A stretch of 64,000 bases of DNA from Bacteroidota bacterium (GTDB taxonomy: Bacteria > Bacteroidota > Bacteroidia > NS11-12g > UBA955): NCBI GenBank assembly GCA_030833525.1, contig JAURGZ010000001.1, forward strand, positions 1 through 64,000, in the 5' to 3' direction. Both the position numbers and the translations under genes were made by a program. Positions 58,528-64,000 of this stretch are shown piece after piece (position 1 is the stretch's first letter; each line of letters starts with the position of its first letter). The notes under the pieces are model-generated. The model ran no database searches. It worked only from the letters and a program-made list of their open reading frames with translations, and had not been told where the DNA came from.

Positions 58528-59790
58528 TTACATGCGCTTCTGATCCATGCGCAAAAACAGGAAAAGCAGCAAGGTAAAGGCCCATAAACTGCTACCTCCG
58601 GCCGAAATAAAGGGCAGAGGAATGCCTATGACCGGTACAATGCCTATGGTCATGCCGACATTGATGGCAAAGTGCACAAAGAATATGGAGGCGGCAGAAT
58701 AGCCCATGACGCGCGCTGCCGTGGTGGTTTGTCGTTCGCTCAGAAAAACCAAGCGCATCAGCAATGAGCCGTAAATGAAAAAGAAAACCAATACCCCTAG
58801 CAGGCCCCATTCTTCTCCAATGGTGCAAAAAATAAAGTCGGTATGCTGCTCAGGAACAAATCCCATCTTGGTTTGGGTGCCTTCCATGAATCCACGGCCG
58901 CTGAATTCGCCCGCACCAATGGCGATTTTACTTTGTTCCAAATTGAACCCAACTCCCAAACGATCTTCCTTCAATTGGAGGACCAATTCAATTCGATCGC
59001 GTTGATATTGCTGAAGAATTTGGTTGTAAAACCAACCAATGGTGGCCGAGTATACCAATGAAACCACGAGAATCATCAGGGTTAATCTCACTAGGTTCTT
59101 GTTTGATCGTGTAAAATAGATAAATAAGCTAGCCAGGCCAGCCAATATGCCATATTCGTACCAGTACGAGACCCCAAGGCTTTCCAAATAGATTTTGATG
59201 ATGGCCAGAAAGCCGAGCCAAACAGCCGAGATCAAGATGAATCCAGGAAGGCCTTCCCGATAGAGCATGAAAAAGAAAGCCGTGAATACCAAGGCACTAC
59301 CTGTATCGTTCTGTAGCAGAATCAGGCCCATGGGTAGCAAGAAAAGCAACAGGGCGATGGTAACGTTTTTCCACCCTTTGAAGCGCACCCCGTAGGTTCC
59401 CAAGAATTTGCTCAAAGCTAGGGCCGTGGCTACTTTGGCAAATTCAGAGGGCTGAATGCCGAAACCACCATATCCAAACCAACTTTTGGCTCCCGCTACC
59501 TCTTTGCCCAAAAACAAAACGGCAATGTTCAAGGCAATGGCCAAACCATAGAACCCGTAGGCGAAATAATCCATGAGCCTAACATTGGCATAAGCTATGA
59601 ACAAGGCCAGTAGGCCAGCAGAGGCTATAAAAACCAGTTGTTTGCGAGCCACAGTAGAAAGCGACAACCATTCTTGGTCAACACCGGCCGATGCCGAATA
59701 TATGTTGATGAATCCAATCAAAACCAACCCGATATACGCCAGCAGGGCGATGGGGTCCAAGCGATTCTCTATGCTTTGTTTGAAGGGCAT
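58528..59790 (-). CDS. rodA: Rod shape-determining protein RodA (SEDS glycosyltransferase)
   Basis: 'YGGFGIQPSEFAKVATALALSKFL', 'QNDTGSALVFTAFFFMLYREGL', 'FIFCTIGEEWGLLGVL'. Confidence 0.95.
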   Translation of the reverse strand: MPFKQSIENRLDPIALLAYIGLVLIGFINIYSASAGVDQEWLSLSTVARKQLVFIASAGLLALFIAYANVRLMDYFAYGFYGLAIALNIAVLFLGKEVAGAKSWFGYGGFGIQPSEFAKVATALALSKFLGTYGVRFKGWKNVTIALLLFLLPMGLILLQNDTGSALVFTAFFFMLYREGLPGFILISAVWLGFLAIIKIYLESLGVSYWYEYGILAGLASLFIYFTRSNKNLVRLTLMILVVSLVYSATIGWFYNQILQQYQRDRIELVLQLKEDRLGVGFNLEQSKIAIGAGEFSGRGFMEGTQTKMGFVPEQHTDFIFCTIGEEWGLLGVLVFFFIYGSLLMRLVFLSERQTTTAARVMGYSAASIFFVHFAINVGMTIGIVPVIGIPLPFISAGGSSLWAFTLLLFLFLRMDQKRM

Positions 59791-61637
59791 TAGGGGGTTT
59801 CCAAACGGGCGTTAAACATGTTTTCCTTCATGTAGGGTTTTTTGGTGTCGCGCTCGGGATGTAAATAGCGCTCCATCAACAAACTGGCTATGGGAGCTGC
59901 ATAGGTAGCGCCGAATCCTGCATTTTCTACGATTACGGCAATGGCAATTTGGGGGTCATCTTTGGGGGCGAAAGCAATGAAGAGAGAGTGGTCCTTGCCA
60001 TGCGGATTTTGAGCGGTACCGGTTTTGGCACATACCACTACGCTATCCAAGGCGGCACCTCGGGCCGTGCCCCCGACTTGGGTTACCATTTCCATTCCCT
60101 GAATGACCGGGACAAAATGCCGGGGTTCAATGCCGGTATAATGAGCCGTTCTGAATCGACGGTCCCAAGCGGTATCGCTATAGCCCTCAATTTGTTTGAC
60201 CAAATGGGGGGTGTAATAATAGCCCCGGTTGGCGATGATGGCAGCTAAGTTGGCCAATTGAATGGGGGTGAGCAAGATTTCGCCCTGACCAATGCCCAAT
60301 GAAATGATCATGGAACTCCTCCATCGTTCACCGTGGCGTCGATCGAGCTGCGCCACACTGGGAATGTTTCCTCCCGATTCGCCCAACAGGTCAATTCCTG
60401 TGGGGCTTCCCAATCCAAAGCGTCTCCAATACGATTCGAGTATGGCATAGCCCTCCCTAACGTTTCCGTACTTGGGGGCATCGATGATGTCTCGAAACAA
60501 TTGGCAGTAATAGGCGTTGCAGCTGATTTGGATGGATTGAGCCAAGGCCAAAGGGCTTGGATGCGGGTGGCATCCTACCGTAATGGAGCCCATGTGATAC
60601 CCTCCGGCACAAGAATGCCGAGTCTCGGGAGTTAAAATACCCTCTTGCAGTCCTATCAGGGCCAATATGGGTTTTACCGTACTGCCTGGAGGATAAACCC
60701 CTTTTACAGCCCGGTTGTACAAGGGCTTTTTGGGGTCAATCAACAGCTTGCGAAATTCTTCGGTGCGCTGTTGACCCACTAGCAAATTCGGGTTGTAGTG
60801 TGGGCTGTTGTAAAAGGCCAGTACTTCGCCCGTTTTGGGTTCGATGGCTACAATGCTTCCTCTTTTTCCGGCCATCAAGGAGTCGGCGAGCAGCTGCAGA
60901 GCCATGTCCAGGCTGAGCTGCACATCAGGGCCGGCTATGGCGGGTTTGTTGAATGATTCATTCTTAACCGTGCCTTGCTCCACATAGGTTCGGTCTTGCC
61001 AAACCGTTTTGACTCCCTTGATGCCTCGAATTTGGTTTTCGTAGTATTTCTCAATGCCCGTAATGCCCACCAAATCACCGGGTTGGTAGTAAGGGTCAGA
61101 TTCGAGCATCTCTTCTGAAACCTCGCCCAAATAGCCAAAAGCATGGGCGCTACCGTTGAAGTTGTATAAGCGGTCGGTTTTCGGCTCTACGTAATAGGCC
61201 TTGAGTCGATAGAGGTTTTCTCGAATGATGGCATATTGTTCTGGACTGAGGTTGGAGAAAAAAACAGCCGATCGATCATAGGAATTGTTGCGTTGTCTCT
61301 TCTTGGAATTGATCCAAGCCAACAAAGTGCGCTGAGCAAAATCAGCTGAATCCAATCCCAAAATTTGGCATATCAGCACAGAATCGGCACTTCCCATTTT
61401 TTTGGGGAAAACCTTGAGGTCGTATGCGGGGGTGTTGCGCACCAATATGCGGCCGTTTCGGTCAAATAAAACCGATCGGCCCGGGTACAGGGTCACCTTG
61501 TTGAGGGCATTGTTGATGGCCATTTGCTCATAGGGCGTAGTTCCCAGTTGCAAACCCGCAATGCGCATCGCATACAGCAACAAAATGGCCGCGAAAGTCA
61601 AAATGTAAACCCAACGACGGTTGCTGTTCTGGTCCAT
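59790..61637 (-). CDS. mrdA: Penicillin-binding protein 2
   Basis: 'GRSVLFDRNGRILVRNTPAYDL', 'KGVYPPGSTVKPILALIGLQEG' (SxxK), 'CAKTGTAQNPHG' (KTG). Confidence 0.95.
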   Translation of the reverse strand: MDQNSNRRWVYILTFAAILLLYAMRIAGLQLGTTPYEQMAINNALNKVTLYPGRSVLFDRNGRILVRNTPAYDLKVFPKKMGSADSVLICQILGLDSADFAQRTLLAWINSKKRQRNNSYDRSAVFFSNLSPEQYAIIRENLYRLKAYYVEPKTDRLYNFNGSAHAFGYLGEVSEEMLESDPYYQPGDLVGITGIEKYYENQIRGIKGVKTVWQDRTYVEQGTVKNESFNKPAIAGPDVQLSLDMALQLLADSLMAGKRGSIVAIEPKTGEVLAFYNSPHYNPNLLVGQQRTEEFRKLLIDPKKPLYNRAVKGVYPPGSTVKPILALIGLQEGILTPETRHSCAGGYHMGSITVGCHPHPSPLALAQSIQISCNAYYCQLFRDIIDAPKYGNVREGYAILESYWRRFGLGSPTGIDLLGESGGNIPSVAQLDRRHGERWRSSMIISLGIGQGEILLTPIQLANLAAIIANRGYYYTPHLVKQIEGYSDTAWDRRFRTAHYTGIEPRHFVPVIQGMEMVTQVGGTARGAALDSVVVCAKTGTAQNPHGKDHSLFIAFAPKDDPQIAIAVIVENAGFGATYAAPIASLLMERYLHPERDTKKPYMKENMFNARLETP

Positions 61638-61639
61638 GG

Positions 61640-62149
61640 TTATTTCGTTGAGAATGAGGCGCGCAGCAACAGGAATAGCCCTATGGTTCCAGCGGTGCTA
61701 ATCAGGGATGTAAGCAAGATCGATCCCCAAGCAGAAGCTTTGAAGTAGTCCAAGGAGAAGAATACGACATGGTGAACGAAGGTCAAACTGCCTACGTAGC
61801 TCAAATAGCTGGGCCAACCTTTGGATTGGGGGGTCAAATATGCATCACCTTGCAGGAGCAGGCTATCGGTATCCAGTGCTTTTCGGTCGTAGAGGTCTTT
61901 GGCAAAAGCCAAGGAAACGCAAGCCCCGGTGTGCATGCCAAAACTGCCGCTGAGCAGGTCGATTAAAAAACCGAAAACGAAGGCTGAGGCCAAAACAATG
62001 AAGCGATTGGACTGAACATTCAAGACAAAAAATAGATAGACATAGGGAAGGGGCTTGAGCCAAACACCCATGTTGATTTCCTGGATTAGGTAGGCTTGCA
62101 AGAATGCCAGTAAAATCGCCGCTATGCTATACTTCAGTGCTTCAATCAT
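61640..62149 (-). CDS. mreD: Rod shape-determining protein MreD-like
   Basis: Hydrophobic; 'ASAFVFGFLIDLLSGSFGMHTGACVSLAF'; position between mreC and mrdA. Confidence 0.85.
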   Translation of the reverse strand: MIEALKYSIAAILLAFLQAYLIQEINMGVWLKPLPYVYLFFVLNVQSNRFIVLASAFVFGFLIDLLSGSFGMHTGACVSLAFAKDLYDRKALDTDSLLLQGDAYLTPQSKGWPSYLSYVGSLTFVHHVVFFSLDYFKASAWGSILLTSLISTAGTIGLFLLLRASFSTK

Positions 62150-62996
62150 GATTTTGCATTTCTTGGTGGGCTTGCATCAGTTGAGTCTCTTCTTTTTCCA
62201 TGAGGTTTTCCACTATGCTGACATAGCGCAATCGCTCAAAGTCCACTCCAAGTGCGACGTCCAATTCTACGTAAGTGTTGTCTGCCGATTCGCGAATCTG
62301 AGAAACCCGACCAATGGGCAGTCCAGGCGGGAACAAGGTGCTGTAGTAGCTGGTTTGAACGTGCATGCCTTTGCGAATGCGTTCGGCTTTGTTGACTTCC
62401 ATGACCCGCACTCGGCTTGGGTCGCCGCCCGGCCAAGCCAGTACGCCTTGCTGCAATTGAACTTCTTTGAAATAGGGTGTTAATTCAAACTTGGAGTTCA
62501 ATACACTCATTACCAAGCTGTAATGCGCGCTTGTTTCGATCACAATGCCTACGATGCCATTGGGGGCAATGACACCCATATTGGGCCTGATTCCATCGTT
62601 TTGACCCTTGTCAATGATCAAAATGTTGTTGCGCAGGCGGGTGTTGCTACGTATGACTTTGGCCTGTCTGTATCGGTAATTCAGGGCCTTGTGATGTGCG
62701 CTGTCGTAGTGCGATTGGAGAAAGGTGCTATCGGGAGAGGCGCCGAACTGCTCCAATAGGTTGCGCAGACGCAAATTTTCCCGGGCCAATTGTTCGTTTT
62801 CAGCCCGCAGCCCGAAATAGTAATCTGAGTTGGATTTCCATTCATCCATCTGCCGGTAAAGGCCCAAGCTGGATTGAACGTAAAAACTGTGTTGATAGAG
62901 GTGAAACCGCATGACCTGATTGACCGAGAACCCCAGAAGGAGTATGGTCAAAAGCAAGTAGGATTGCTTCCGTATCCAACGGAATAGGATCCTCAT
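62142..62996 (-). CDS. mreC: Rod shape-determining protein MreC
   Basis: 'NNILIIDKGQNDGIRPNMGVIAPNGIVGIVIETSAHYSLVMSVLNS'. Confidence 0.94.
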   Translation of the reverse strand: MRILFRWIRKQSYLLLTILLLGFSVNQVMRFHLYQHSFYVQSSLGLYRQMDEWKSNSDYYFGLRAENEQLARENLRLRNLLEQFGASPDSTFLQSHYDSAHHKALNYRYRQAKVIRSNTRLRNNILIIDKGQNDGIRPNMGVIAPNGIVGIVIETSAHYSLVMSVLNSKFELTPYFKEVQLQQGVLAWPGGDPSRVRVMEVNKAERIRKGMHVQTSYYSTLFPPGLPIGRVSQIRESADNTYVELDVALGVDFERLRYVSIVENLMEKEETQLMQAHQEMQNHD

Positions 62997-63006
62997 GGTC
63001 GATGGA

Positions 63007-64000
63007 TTAAGCGGTCATCAAAAACTTGAAACGCCCAATGTTCTTGAGTGCGGTTCCAGTGCCCCGAACAACGGCCCTCAAGGGGTCTTCGGCGATGTTT
63101 ACCTTCAACTTGGTTTTCGCTGAAACACGTTTATCCAAGCCGCGCAAAAGCGCTCCACCACCTGTGAGCCATATTCCATTGGTGAGAATGTCGGCGCTCA
63201 ATTCGGGGGGGGATTGCTCCAAGGCGCGAAGAATGGCTTCTTCGACTTTCATGATGCTTTTGTCTAGCGAACGTGCAATCTCGCTGTAACTGACCATGAT
63301 TTGCTTGGGAATACCCGTCATGAGGTCGCGACCGTATACGGCGTAATCATCTGGCGGATTTTCCAATTCCTGCAAAGCAGACCCAATGTGGATTTTGATT
63401 TTTTCAGCTGTGCGCTCTCCAATGAGCAAGTTGTGCTCCCGGCGCATGTATTCCAAAATGTCCAAGTTGAATTCATCTCCTGCCACTCGAATGCTCTCAT
63501 CACAGACGATTCCACCCAAAGCGATAATTGCAATCTCAGTGGTTCCGCCCCCGATATCAATGATCATATTGCCTTGTGGCTGAGTTACATCAATGCCAAT
63601 ACCAACCGCCGCTGCCATGGGTTCGTGAATGAGATACACCTCTTTGGCGCCGCTGCGTTCTGCACTGTCCTTAACCGCTCTTTTTTCCACTTCGGTAATG
63701 CCAGAAGGAATGCAAATGACCATTTTGAGTTGAGGGCTGATCCAATTTTGCTTTTGGTTCATCATTTTGATCATGCCTCGAATCATATGCTCGGCAGCTT
63801 GGAAATCTGCTATGACACCGTCTTTGAGAGGGCGAACCGTGCGAATGCCTTCGTTCTCTTTACCGTACATCTGCATGGCCTCTGAACCAATGGCTATCAC
63901 ATTGCCAGTATTTCGTTCCAGTGCAATGATAGACGGTTCGTCTACCACTACTTTATCCTTGTAAATGATCAAGGTATTGGCAGTGCCCAAATCGATGGCA
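63007..64000 (-). CDS. mreB: Rod shape-determining protein MreB, N-terminus beyond window edge
   Basis: 'AIDLGTANTLIIYKDKVVVDEPSIIALE', 'IDIGGGTTEIAIIALGGIV', 'LTGGGALLRGLDKRV'. Confidence 0.97.
   Translation of the reverse strand, partial: AIDLGTANTLIIYKDKVVVDEPSIIALERNTGNVIAIGSEAMQMYGKENEGIRTVRPLKDGVIADFQAAEHMIRGMIKMMNQKQNWISPQLKMVICIPSGITEVEKRAVKDSAERSGAKEVYLIHEPMAAAVGIGIDVTQPQGNMIIDIGGGTTEIAIIALGGIVCDESIRVAGDEFNLDILEYMRREHNLLIGERTAEKIKIHIGSALQELENPPDDYAVYGRDLMTGIPKQIMVSYSEIARSLDKSIMKVEEAILRALEQSPPELSADILTNGIWLTGGGALLRGLDKRVSAKTKLKVNIAEDPLRAVVRGTGTALKNIGRFKFLMTA

Overview
The window is an ordinary-looking chromosomal segment from a Bacteroidota bacterium, probably Flavobacteriales-like. 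Support for this: type IX secretion sorting domains, TAnnTTTG-type -7 promoter motifs, an alternative complex III operon, and Bacteroidota-style gene content. I found no phage, IS element, rRNA or CRISPR array. Recognisable blocks are: a truncated PKD/CHU_C adhesin; a heptose-kinase-like gene, an aminotransferase and a glycosyltransferase; hppA; nuoIJKLMN; serC-serA-DUF1015; an ArsR regulator; an LpxL-like acyltransferase and an M42 peptidase; tRNA-Val; a cystathionine beta-synthase/BtuF-like/map/MBL run; a GT39-TPR membrane protein; rpsA; the actABCDEF (ACIII) operon; valS; a vanadium haloperoxidase; a CRTAC1-like FG-GAP lipoprotein; and rodA-mrdA-mreD-mreC-mreB. Observations most worth following up: (i) a 109-residue, 17-cysteine C-terminal tail on the membrane pyrophosphatase; (ii) an ArsR regulator ending exactly in QLSLF, the bacterial beta-clamp-binding pentapeptide; (iii) a DUF1015 protein with a ParB/SerK-like DGHHR motif next to serC-serA; (iv) TAnnTTTG motifs 3-7 nt upstream of many start codons, suggesting leaderless mRNAs, contrasted with rpsA, which has a perfect Shine-Dalgarno and a TTG start; (v) a 67-bp repeat that copies the 3' end of the heptose-kinase gene; (vi) a 49-aa basic ORF missing from the supplied ORF track; (vii) a candidate small RNA or tRNA-like remnant in an inverted duplication of the tRNA-Val 3' flank. 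All calls come from reading the sequence; no database search was run.
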